From: Nitrospira sp. CR1.1
GTDB taxonomy: Bacteria > Nitrospirota > Nitrospiria > Nitrospirales > Nitrospiraceae
DNA length: 64,000 nt
Direction of reading: 5' to 3'
Assembly: GCA_014055465.1 (NCBI GenBank)
Contig: WIAF01000002.1
Span: forward strand, 186,001 to 250,000
The position numbers and the translations under genes were made by a program. The notes under the pieces are model-generated. The model made no database searches. It was not told where the DNA came from and was given only the letters and a program-made list of their open reading frames with translations. Shown here in pieces: positions 37,442 to 45,715 of the stretch (position 1 is its first letter; each line of letters starts with the position of its first letter).

Positions 37442-40174
37442 TCATGCAGCGACCGTGATGTGCGCCAGGCCCTTCTCGGCAACGGCAACGAGGGCTTGGT
37501 TTCCGAACGTGGAATAAATCCGCGGGCGAGAGACCCCCGCGGCGCGCAGCAAACTTTCCAATTCAGTCTGATAGTGGAAATGAAAGGTGCCTTCGCCTTC
37601 GCGTTCCTTGATTCTACCAGAATTGTCCAAGAGGCGACGACCTTCCTCGATCTGATCCTTCGTCTGAGCGGTATCCACAAAATTGCGGTAAATGGCGGAA
37701 AGATCCGCATAGGGCTTCAAATTGGAAATGACCAGCCGCCCCTGCGGGGTCAGCACACGCAGGTATTCCCGCAAAGTGAAGAGCGGGTCGCGCACATACC
37801 CCAACACGAGGTTGCACACCACACGATCGAAGGAATGGTCGGGAAACGGCAGCGCGCATTCAAGATCAGCCTGGCAGACACGCATCGACATGGGCTCATA
37901 GGCCCGCAGCCCTTCATAAAATTCCCCCTTCAACGTCGCGCCCACCTGCTCAAAATTGGTCATCGCCTGAGCCAATGCAGTCGGCACAAAGTCGAGACCG
38001 ACATAGTCAGGGGAGCGAAAATCACCGCGCTTGCCGTATCGCTGCCGGAACGCCTGATTCAGTTGCAGGAAGACTCCAAAATTGCCATTGCCGCATCCAG
38101 CATCCAAAATCCGCTCACCCTGGTGGCAATTACCCATTAATCGATACAGATGATCCATGAGGCGCCAGAAATCGGCCACATTGGGAATCGTCTGAAAATT
38201 CTGCAAATACTCCTGCCAAAACGCCACGTGATCCGATTTTCCCATCGACTGCCGCTTCTTGCTCCGTTCGCGCTCAAGTCGGTTTTGCATGCCGATTTCA
38301 CGATGGGACGGTTCGACCATCCGTTCCTGACGCCGCGCAGGCCAAAGCTCCTGCTGGCAACAGGCGGCAATTTGCCGGTACACCGCGCGGGCTTTCCGTG
38401 GACTCTCCTGCAGCCGATGTAATGCGCCAGGCACGACGAAGGAATGGCGCACATACGGGCCGATCGCCTCAGTCACGCGCTCAATGGAGGCAGGGTCAAC
38501 CCAGGCGTCCTGCTCAGCGTGAAACAGCACGACCGGAGTTCGAAGACGCGCGGCATCGCGCTGGGTCGTCAACAGATCGGCATACTCCCCCTCCACCGCA
38601 TGCGCCAACCAACGATCCGCATCGATGGTGAGCCCCATGATATTCACCACGCCCTTGTGCACGCCCGCCAGATGCTCCCCGATCAAATCTTCTTGATGCA
38701 CGGCCTGCAGAGTATGCCGGACGTCCATAATCCCGTTGATCAACATCAGCAGTCGCACATGCGACACCTTGCCGGCGACCTTCAATGCGACGCGGCCGGC
38801 CAGACTCGTGGCCACGAGGCCGATCGGGCGGCCCGGCCATTGGCCGGCGACATGGTCGAGTACGGTTTCGAGATCGGACGCCATGTCCTCCAGGCGGAAT
38901 TGAGTCACCAGACCGTCGCTCTCTCCGACGTGGTTCACATTGTCGTAGCGGACAACGTGGAACCCATTGCCCGCCAGATAATAGGCTAAGGCCACATAAT
39001 CGCGCTTGCTCTCTCCATATCCGGGCGCCAACACCACAATCGGGGCATCGGCCGCCAGGTCGCCTCGCGGGCGGTCATGGCAAATAACGATCCGGAGGCC
39101 GGACGGCCGGAAACATTCTGAGAACTCGGTACTGACGGCCGCACCTCCGGTCTTGGCCTCGACGCTCGGGGCCTGCACCTGTCCCAGCAGATGTTCGATG
39201 ATATCTTCAGCTTCCTTCGCAACGGGAAGAAACCGCACGCCCGCCAGTACAGTCCGCCCTGCCACGGGAACGCAACCGGGGCGGGTATCAGGCGCAGCCG
39301 GTCTGGTCCACACGACTTCGCCCACGATCGAACAGACTGTTGGGAGGATGGGGACGGGGAGCGATCCCTGGAGCGGCGTCGAGGACAACCATCGCAATTC
39401 GAGTTCCGAGCCCAATAGATTGTCTTCAGCCGACAGTTGGACGCAGGCGCCATTGGCCGACAAGTCCGTCGTCATGGCGGCGGACAACGGTCGGCCACCC
39501 GTACGAGTCCGGAGACTCACTTCAGTGCTCAATCCGACCACGACCCGCTGCTGACGCCGTCGCTCCCGCCGCGGTCGCTCGGGCCCTCGTACCAGCTGCA
39601 TGACCGCCGGCGGCGCACTGACCGTCTGCTGCGAACCGGCGTCGATGAGCGACTCTTCACCTTCCTGCACGACCAAGGCGGCCGTCAGACGCAGCTGTCT
39701 TGACGGGGTGCGCCCTTCACTGAGGAGCGACGCCACCACCAGTTCGTCTGCGGCACTCAAACGCACGAATTGAATGGCCAGTGTCACCGCGGTGTGACTC
39801 CGACCAGACGCGGGCACATCCTCGGACGAGCGAATGCCGCAGACGATCCCGATGCTGTCCAACGCGCCCTCATCCGGGTTGAAACTCAACATCATGCGCT
39901 GATTCAGCATGGCCGGAATGTCCGAAACAAAGTCCATCGAGAGGCCGCCCAAACTGATGCTCTGAGTGACGCCGTTCCATGTATGGCCCTGAAAGAACAG
40001 CTGAGTGGAGAGGCGAAGAGCAAGACGACGGGAAGCCCGCCGTTCCGCAAGGGAGAGCGACCAGGCGTCGTTCGTTTTCTTTCTCTCGACCACGGAAGCG
40101 TTCGGGCTATCCTCATGCCCCCGTCGAACCGGTAACAGCGGCGTCACGTTATGCGCAATGATGTGAGACGACAT
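37442..40174 (-). CDS. PilZ-PilZ-alpha/beta hydrolase-methyltransferase fusion
   Basis: A 910-residue multidomain protein. PilZ 1 (about 45-150) has RRASRR and a degenerate SISLGG (72-77). PilZ 2 (about 203-330) has an arginine-rich RRERRRQQR and a canonical DLSANG (237-242), so c-di-GMP binding is likely at least there. Residues 360-610 form an alpha/beta hydrolase resembling LuxD-type acyl transferases: VVLAPGYGESKRDY, nucleophile Ser457 in ATSLAG, Asp556 in AEQDAW and His586 in GALHRL. Residues 650-900 are a class I SAM methyltransferase with DAGCGNGNFG (691-700). The ATG at 40174 follows GGGAGGAA; an upstream ATG at 40246 lacks a site. I know of no named family with this order. The product and target are unknown. 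Confidence 0.88.
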   Translation of the reverse strand: MSSHIIAHNVTPLLPVRRGHEDSPNASVVERKKTNDAWSLSLAERRASRRLALRLSTQLFFQGHTWNGVTQSISLGGLSMDFVSDIPAMLNQRMMLSFNPDEGALDSIGIVCGIRSSEDVPASGRSHTAVTLAIQFVRLSAADELVVASLLSEGRTPSRQLRLTAALVVQEGEESLIDAGSQQTVSAPPAVMQLVRGPERPRRERRRQQRVVVGLSTEVSLRTRTGGRPLSAAMTTDLSANGACVQLSAEDNLLGSELELRWLSSTPLQGSLPVPILPTVCSIVGEVVWTRPAAPDTRPGCVPVAGRTVLAGVRFLPVAKEAEDIIEHLLGQVQAPSVEAKTGGAAVSTEFSECFRPSGLRIVICHDRPRGDLAADAPIVVLAPGYGESKRDYVALAYYLAGNGFHVVRYDNVNHVGESDGLVTQFRLEDMASDLETVLDHVAGQWPGRPIGLVATSLAGRVALKVAGKVSHVRLLMLINGIMDVRHTLQAVHQEDLIGEHLAGVHKGVVNIMGLTIDADRWLAHAVEGEYADLLTTQRDAARLRTPVVLFHAEQDAWVDPASIERVTEAIGPYVRHSFVVPGALHRLQESPRKARAVYRQIAACCQQELWPARRQERMVEPSHREIGMQNRLERERSKKRQSMGKSDHVAFWQEYLQNFQTIPNVADFWRLMDHLYRLMGNCHQGERILDAGCGNGNFGVFLQLNQAFRQRYGKRGDFRSPDYVGLDFVPTALAQAMTNFEQVGATLKGEFYEGLRAYEPMSMRVCQADLECALPFPDHSFDRVVCNLVLGYVRDPLFTLREYLRVLTPQGRLVISNLKPYADLSAIYRNFVDTAQTKDQIEEGRRLLDNSGRIKEREGEGTFHFHYQTELESLLRAAGVSRPRIYSTFGNQALVAVAEKGLAHITVAA

Positions 40175-40411
40175 ACATTTCCTCCCGCAAGTTTGAGTCC
40201 AGGTGCCGGTCTGGCCGCAGCATCGTGGTGAACAACCTGTGGCCATCTCGCCCCGTCATTCGTCGAGCTCCGGGCGAGGCTGGACTCTTGCAAGCGCACG
40301 AACGATTCCAAAACCGCGGGAGGATGTCGGAGGATCAAAACGGGGAAGGATAAGCGGCACGCACAGCCTCAGTGTAGGCACACAGCGACTAGCTAACCTG
40401 TCTTAGATTCG
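40175..40411 (-). promoter_or_regulatory. Untranslated leader of the PilZ fusion gene
   Basis: About 235 bases separate the predicted start site from the start codon. No ORF and no recognisable c-di-GMP (GEMM) riboswitch core is visible in it. The remaining non-coding stretch 40446-40845, up to the next plus-strand gene, shows nothing I can assign. Confidence 0.4.
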
Positions 40412-40417
40412 AAGCTT

Positions 40418-40445
40418 ATTCTAGGGAATTAGACATAATTGTCAA
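40418..40445 (-). promoter_or_regulatory. Sigma-70 promoter for the PilZ fusion-kinase pair
   Basis: On the minus strand TTGACA (40440-40445), 16 bases, and TAGAAT (40418-40423), in an AT-rich patch unlike the surrounding sequence. Confidence 0.78.
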
Positions 40446-40845
40446 CTCATCAGTCGAAAAAGATGTCCCGCCCTACAAGAAATAACTTAGTTGATAGCGT
40501 CAGGGCTAACTGTCCCCCAGGAATAACGCCCGCCGCCCCATCGATCTGTCGGGACCAGTCAGAGCGCTGACGACCGTCATGATACTGACGCGCAGGCAGG
40601 GCACATACGTAGTTCTGAGAGCCCACCGGATTCGCATGATATTCGGCGCGACCGTCCGAGCCTCCGCCGGGGAATGATCCACGCTTCTTCTCACGTCCTG
40701 ACAGGCCCGGCATCCATCCGATAGCCGCCGGATACACCATTGGGGTGAAAAGGCGGCCTCAGTGACCAACGACGCCTGATCGGTTGCTTTGAACAAACCA
40801 GGTATGCTACCCACAGAGCCTGAATCTGATGCGGTGGTACTCATC

Positions 40846-41244
40846 ATGCGCCCGGCTTATCTCCGACTGTACAATGGTTTGCGGTGCACGCTCCTGGCGG
40901 GGTTCGTGCTTGGCTGCCAGAGCGCCCCGCCCATCACTGAGGGGTATCCTCATCAGCAGGCCCTCCAGGGAAAAACCCTCCAACAGGTACTCGCCTGCGC
41001 TGGAAATCCGCTACAGAGGCGAGAAGACAGCTCGGTCACCATGCTCCGCTATTACAGAGAGGCGCCGCTCCTGGAAGAATCCATGGTGTCGTCGAAGGGA
41101 AGCAGGCCGACCGTCCATCATGGCTGTTGGGCGACCGTGATTCTCCAAGCCCACCGGGTCCAACAAGTCCGGTATCATTTTGTGCCCAGTTCCGTGGATG
41201 CGTCCAACGATTGCGAAGAAATCTTCGCGAATTGCCAGGAATGA
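40846..41244 (+). CDS. Putative BamE/SmpA-like lipoprotein
   Basis: A 132-residue protein with a short signal ending in LAGFVLGC, a lipobox. The mature start QSAPPITEGYPHQQALQGKTLQQVLACAGNP resembles the helical beginning of SmpA/BamE-like lipoproteins (GKT-x-QQV-x-x-x-x-GxP), but three or four extra cysteines make the match uncertain. The ATG at 40846 places the signal sequence at the N-terminus; ATG 40789 is an alternative. Its stop codon overlaps the next start (ATGA). Confidence 0.68.
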   Translation: MRPAYLRLYNGLRCTLLAGFVLGCQSAPPITEGYPHQQALQGKTLQQVLACAGNPLQRREDSSVTMLRYYREAPLLEESMVSSKGSRPTVHHGCWATVILQAHRVQQVRYHFVPSSVDASNDCEEIFANCQE

Positions 41245-42161
41245 AGACCCGGCGCGCCAATGGTCGGCAGATCCTGGGCCTGATGTTGCTAGCCGGATGC
41301 CTGCAGGTCCTGGCTGGCTGGATCCCACCCGCCTATGGGCTTGAAAAATATGGCCGTCCGCTTCCATCCATGGACGAACCGGAGCACGAAGCACGAGAAG
41401 AAGAGGAAACACTCTTCGGCGGATACTTCCTCACAGGCGCATTTGTGAAGAACCCGACCTTTGCCGCCCGCCCTGACAATACCGGTCTCGTCGGCATGCG
41501 CCACATGCTGCATTTGGAAACGGACCTCTACAAACAATACCTCACGTTTTATACCGATCAGAATTTTTTCTCGGATCGAACCGACGGGTGGATCAAACTG
41601 TCAGAGTGGGACGGCACCTTTGCATTCACCGGCGTTCTCGACCGGTTCAATTGGCGTCTGCAATATGAACGGGATGCGCCACTCGATCGCCGGGGTTTAA
41701 AGCAGGCCTATGCCGACGCCCTCGTGACGGCACGTTTTCAAGCCATCCAGGATTCCACGTGGTGGCGGCGCACGTTCCCTCACCAAAATTTCACCGCCTA
41801 CGCCGGCGCAGGCTGGCTGTTCCACAATAGCCAGTACTTCGCACGGCCCAACAATACCGGCCGCGCCTTGTTCCGGTATGTCGCCCACGCAGACCTGGAC
41901 CTGTATAAGAACAAAGTCGTGCTGTATGGCGACATGAATTTCTTCACCGACCGGGAGGCGAGTCAGCCTCTCACTCCTTCTGAACTCGACTGGATCGTGG
42001 GGATTGCCGTGCGCTGGCAGGATATGGAGCTAGCCTTCTACCGCGAAGAAGATCGGCCGCTGGATCAGTCCGGGCTGGTCCAAAAATACTTTGCGGTGCA
42101 ACTGCGCTTTGCGTTCGACGTCTCCAAAGGCGCGATGGAGCGAATGGGATGGAAACGGTAG
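41241..42161 (+). CDS. Secreted, probably outer-membrane, protein of unknown function
   Basis: A 306-residue protein with a signal peptide (LGLMLLAGCLQVLAGWIPPAYG, cleavage near residue 33) followed by aromatic-rich alternating segments such as YLTFYTDQNFFSDR and KVVLYGDMNFFTDR. These two segments belong to two similar halves (PDNTGLVGMRHMLHLETDLYK and PNNTGRALFRYVAHADLDLYK), so the protein contains an internal duplication typical of beta-barrel strands. It is translationally coupled to the preceding lipoprotein, which suggests a joint envelope role. No named family is recognised. Confidence 0.72.
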   Translation: MKTRRANGRQILGLMLLAGCLQVLAGWIPPAYGLEKYGRPLPSMDEPEHEAREEEETLFGGYFLTGAFVKNPTFAARPDNTGLVGMRHMLHLETDLYKQYLTFYTDQNFFSDRTDGWIKLSEWDGTFAFTGVLDRFNWRLQYERDAPLDRRGLKQAYADALVTARFQAIQDSTWWRRTFPHQNFTAYAGAGWLFHNSQYFARPNNTGRALFRYVAHADLDLYKNKVVLYGDMNFFTDREASQPLTPSELDWIVGIAVRWQDMELAFYREEDRPLDQSGLVQKYFAVQLRFAFDVSKGAMERMGWKR

Positions 42162-42168
42162 GCGAAAA

Positions 42169-43659
42169 CTATCGTCCACTGAGATGACTTCGCACGTCCT
42201 GCGCATACGTCTTGAAGGGGTCGGCCATAAAAAACGGCTCGGTATCACGCAACTTAAAATTGGACCAGTTGATGATGTATTCACAGGAGGCATGGTCACC
42301 AAAACTATGCGCGACATCTGCCTCCGATGACGTCGCGGTGGACGCCAGCAGATGCCGGACCAATTCACCTCGGCCAAAGGCCCGCGTATTGCGTGGGGGA
42401 TGGTCCTGCGCTAATTGAACGCCCTTGTCCGTCGTCAGGCGAGGCCCGCGCCCCTCCTCTTCAATGCCGTAGCACAGGCCGCGCTCAGGATGCAGGTTGT
42501 GATATTCCAGATCGAGACTTTTCAGCATGGGATCGTCCCATGCCAGCTGCTCCGCTTCGCGATAGGTTTCCAGCAACCAGAGTTTTGAGGCCCAGTCGAT
42601 CCGCCCCACCAGTTTTTCATAACCGTTCCGCAAGTCGGTCAGCACCGATTCCCATTGTTCCAGAACCCAATCCGTCTCTTCGTCCTGCCCTTTGCAATGG
42701 CGCTGTGCGGCGGCAAGAAACTGCTCTTGAATATCGAGCGCAGAAATTGATTGCCCGGATTCCAGCCGGACAATCCACTGGCGATCCGGGTCCCGTGAAA
42801 TGTCCTGCAACGCCTCAACCGGCTCGCTGATACTCAATCCACGAGGAGCCTGGCCTGCCTCGATCAGTTGCAGGACCAACCCTGTCGTTCCCATCTTCAG
42901 TGCGGTGGCATATTCGGCCATGTTCGAATCCCCGCACAGGAGATGGATGCGGCGGTATTGATTGGGGTCGGCCAACGGCTCATCGCGCGTATTGACGATC
43001 GCCCGGTTGTGCTGCACCCACTCGAAGAAGTCATTCACGATGTAATCGGCCCGCTGCGAGATCTGAAATGGAACGATGGACCGATCCAGCGCATCCCGTA
43101 GCCCGGGCCGATGCAAGATGAGCCCGCCGATCTGCACCCATTCATTGGGATCACCGGCACACCCGATCCGCCCCGCGCCGGTAAACACCTGCCGGGTGAC
43201 CAGGAAGGTCACCAGCGGGCCAAGACCGCGCCTGGAAAATGGGAACTGGCGTGTGACGAGATAATTTTCATGCGAACCGAACGTCGCGTCGGTTTCGTGA
43301 TCGATATTGTTCTTAATGAGCGAGACCGTGTCCTCCAGTCCCAGCGCTGTCACGGTCTGTTGAATAAGCCGGTCCCCGGCGCGGTCCGAGGCGACGAGAT
43401 CGGCCAGTGTGGTGCATTCCGGCGACGCGTACTCCAGATGGCCCATGTCGATGTAGATGCGCCCGGCATTTGTCAAAAACCCCCCGTTGCCAGGTGGCTC
43501 ATCGTGTCCACGATGGTGAAGGTCGAGGACCCCTCGCCGAGCGACATGAAAAATGTGATCCCGGATACGCTGGGCGACCCAGGAAGGCGAATGGTCAGGC
43601 CGGTCCTGGTTGACCAGGAGGCCGTATTCCGTTTCGAGCCCGAAGATACGATTCAGCAT
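42169..43659 (-). CDS. pafA: Pup (UBact) ligase PafA
   Basis: Attaches the C-terminal glutamate of the ubiquitin-like modifier to substrate lysines using ATP. The 496 residues begin MLNRIFGLETEYGLLV, with the nucleotide-binding GLETEYG. YIDMGHLEYASPEC carries the catalytic Asp, and the DEPLADPNQYRRIHLLCGDSN and LEYHNLHPERGL segments are shared with Dop. It lacks the extra loop present after the first strand in Dop, which supports assignment as ligase. It is the last gene of the proteasome cluster. Confidence 0.93.
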   Translation of the reverse strand: MLNRIFGLETEYGLLVNQDRPDHSPSWVAQRIRDHIFHVARRGVLDLHHRGHDEPPGNGGFLTNAGRIYIDMGHLEYASPECTTLADLVASDRAGDRLIQQTVTALGLEDTVSLIKNNIDHETDATFGSHENYLVTRQFPFSRRGLGPLVTFLVTRQVFTGAGRIGCAGDPNEWVQIGGLILHRPGLRDALDRSIVPFQISQRADYIVNDFFEWVQHNRAIVNTRDEPLADPNQYRRIHLLCGDSNMAEYATALKMGTTGLVLQLIEAGQAPRGLSISEPVEALQDISRDPDRQWIVRLESGQSISALDIQEQFLAAAQRHCKGQDEETDWVLEQWESVLTDLRNGYEKLVGRIDWASKLWLLETYREAEQLAWDDPMLKSLDLEYHNLHPERGLCYGIEEEGRGPRLTTDKGVQLAQDHPPRNTRAFGRGELVRHLLASTATSSEADVAHSFGDHASCEYIINWSNFKLRDTEPFFMADPFKTYAQDVRSHLSGR

Positions 43660-43740
43660 GTCACCCGGCTGTCGAGAACGGTCTCGGACGTGGTACTCAC
43701 GGCGGCGCCCATTGCCGTTCGGCAGTGTGACGACACCATG

Positions 43741-44574
43741 TCAGTGAGAAGGTGCCGCCTGAACGGCCGGCGGCAGCATCCCGCCTAATTCGTCTGCGCG
43801 AAGGGCCCGGTATTTTGACGACCCGGGGCCATTTCGCTCCAGCAGAACGCATTCGAGAGATTTTTCGGCGACGGTCTTTCGCACATGAGCCAGCAGGGTC
43901 GCTTTGTCCGGCAAGGCTTCTGCCTCCGGTGTTTCTCCCGGCTCAGCGGCAGAGGAGGACTCGCTCTCGGATCCTCCGGACGAGGTTTGCGCCAGACCTC
44001 CCACTACCCAAGCGCAGAGGGCAATTTCAATGGCCTGCGCCAATGAGGCCTGGGCATATCCAGGCTGCGAGTCGATATACCGTCCCATCTGACGTTGAAC
44101 GGCGGACGTCGCGCCAAGCGTGGCCCACCCCCGCCTCTCTTCAAAATTTCCATCGTAGTTGATGGTGAGGAAGAGATCTCGCTCCGGCTTCATCCCCAAT
44201 TCGGCCAGCAGAATTTTGGCGATGAAGGGCGCTTTATAAATCTCTTCAAAGGCCTGCTTGATGGTCGGCGCCAACCCGTACTTCATCAGCCTTGCGCCCG
44301 TGACATCCGACGGCGATCGGTTGAACCCTTCGACATGGGCCATTTCCAACAGTGAGAACCGCAATTTCTCCAGATCGGCCGGATGTCCCATTCCACCGAG
44401 CGCAATGCGATCATAGATTTCATAGAGCTTGGGCGTGCCGCGGCTCACAGTGAGCATCACGATGCCGTCGGCATAGGCCAACGCCACGACCGGCGCGCCC
44501 ATCGTAAACTGTTCATCAAGATACTGACGCCGATTGCCGACCGCCTCGATCCATCGATAGGGTTCTTCATACAT
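43741..44574 (-). CDS. prcA: 20S proteasome alpha subunit
   Basis: Structural alpha-ring subunit that gates the 20S core. The 277-residue protein has the Ntn-hydrolase-like fold (APVVALAYADGIVMLTVSRG, IYDRIALGGMGHPADLEKLR) but no catalytic Thr. A serine/glutamate-rich low-complexity insertion (about residues 202-223, TSSGGSESESSSAAEPG) lies before the last helix, making it longer than typical actinobacterial PrcA. It lies between prcB and pafA. Confidence 0.92.
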   Translation of the reverse strand: MYEEPYRWIEAVGNRRQYLDEQFTMGAPVVALAYADGIVMLTVSRGTPKLYEIYDRIALGGMGHPADLEKLRFSLLEMAHVEGFNRSPSDVTGARLMKYGLAPTIKQAFEEIYKAPFIAKILLAELGMKPERDLFLTINYDGNFEERRGWATLGATSAVQRQMGRYIDSQPGYAQASLAQAIEIALCAWVVGGLAQTSSGGSESESSSAAEPGETPEAEALPDKATLLAHVRKTVAEKSLECVLLERNGPGSSKYRALRADELGGMLPPAVQAAPSH

Positions 44575-44640
44575 AACGCGTCACCTTCATCCTAATCATA
44601 GGGCCCGCACGCTCGTCGGCCGGCAGCGCATCATTCTAGC

Positions 44641-45414
44641 CTAGAGCCCCCGAACGACCTCGCGCTCGTATAATTGTTTCAAATGGCCATCCGCAATGGT
44701 CTGCACGCCGGCTGCGGTAATGAGCTTCACGACAGGATAGAGATTCAGCTCACGATTCACGCCACCGGTCGCGGAATCGAATTCAGCCGCACTGGAGAGC
44801 AATCGCAGGGCTTGCACGGTGGCCTGCTCTTCAGGTAACGCCGCGAGCGGTTGAGGCCCCCAGGTATTCACATAATGGAGGATGCCCCGGATCGTCGGCG
44901 AGCCGGAACCGGACACGGCATACTCCACCGCTTCGAACTCGGCCCCGAGAATGTCGTAGAAATAGATCTTCGCCGCTTCCTGCTCATGGTCATACCCGGC
45001 AAAGACCGGCACGACGGCTCCCGTTCCGGCCAACGCCGCCGGCACGTTTTCTTTGAGCAACTTCGACACCGCGCGAAGCTTCCCTTCAAAACTCAGCTCC
45101 TGCAGCTGCGTGCGTCGGTAGTATTTGAACGAATGCGCCAGCACCCGTACCATCTCATACGCGGTAGCCGGCACACCGGCAATGGCCATCACACTATGAC
45201 GATCGATCTCCAACACCTTGTCAGTGCGGTCGTACATCACCATATTCCCGGCGGTCGCCCGGCGATCACCCGCGACCAACACCCCGTCACGATACTTCAG
45301 CGCGAGAATGGTGGTAGCGTTCGGAATATCCATCCCCGCCCCAGCCGCCGCAGGATTGCCGAACTGGTACCCCTGCTCTTTCAACAGCTGAAAGAAATCT
45401 CCTTGCATCCCCAT
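44641..45414 (-). CDS. prcB: 20S proteasome beta subunit
   Basis: Catalytic beta subunit. A propeptide of about 33 residues ends at PNA; the mature protein would begin TTILALKYRDGVLVAGDRRATAG, where the first Thr is the nucleophile and the Asp, Arg and Lys of the active site follow. GSGSPTIRG is also conserved. The ATG at 45414 has GAGGTG just upstream; ATG 45432 and TTG 45471 are alternatives that lengthen only the propeptide. It is preceded by pup, 100 bases upstream with this start. Confidence 0.93.
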   Translation of the reverse strand: MGMQGDFFQLLKEQGYQFGNPAAAGAGMDIPNATTILALKYRDGVLVAGDRRATAGNMVMYDRTDKVLEIDRHSVMAIAGVPATAYEMVRVLAHSFKYYRRTQLQELSFEGKLRAVSKLLKENVPAALAGTGAVVPVFAGYDHEQEAAKIYFYDILGAEFEAVEYAVSGSGSPTIRGILHYVNTWGPQPLAALPEEQATVQALRLLSSAAEFDSATGGVNRELNLYPVVKLITAAGVQTIADGHLKQLYEREVVRGL

Positions 45415-45517
45415 TGCCACCTCATTAGGCATGACACGTATACCGTCACGGTCGACGGACAATGTCTTCAATCTTCACACTCGCAACCGTTTGCGTGTCA
45501 CTATGTCCCGTTCACGT

Positions 45518-45715
45518 TTATTGTCCCGTGCGCTGCCGATACCGCTCTGCCTGCTTGGGATCGACCTTTCGCATCCGCTTCATCAGATTGTCCTTGTCCG
45601 GCGAACCCGTGTCCGGCCGCCGTGGGCCGCCGCCTTCTTCCGAGGGACCTGTCGGTTTCGGCATCGGATCGCCCGGGCCTTCACGACGTTCCGGCATCAC
45701 TGTATATCGCATCAT
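45518..45715 (-). CDS. pup: Ubiquitin-like modifier Pup/UBact
   Basis: A 65-residue, largely disordered, charged protein whose C-terminus is AERYRQRTGQ. Position between dop and prcB and the Gly-Gln end identify it as the prokaryotic ubiquitin-like protein, of the UBact type described for Nitrospira and other Gram-negative bacteria. A terminal Gln must be deamidated to Glu before ligation, consistent with the adjacent dop. The start ATGATG at 45715 overlaps the dop stop and has AAAGGA upstream. The middle is rich in Gly and Pro (PSEEGGGPRRPDTG). Confidence 0.93.
   Translation of the reverse strand: MMRYTVMPERREGPGDPMPKPTGPSEEGGGPRRPDTGSPDKDNLMKRMRKVDPKQAERYRQRTGQ

Noticed and set aside
40175..40411. 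Possible c-di-GMP riboswitch in the leader of the PilZ fusion gene
   Set aside because: The conserved GEMM core segments are not found on the minus strand, so the leader is listed only as an untranslated region.
40450..40847. Two minus-strand frames of 96 and 113 residues between the PilZ gene and the lipoprotein
   Set aside because: No ribosome site, no recognisable motifs, and they overlap each other in different frames.
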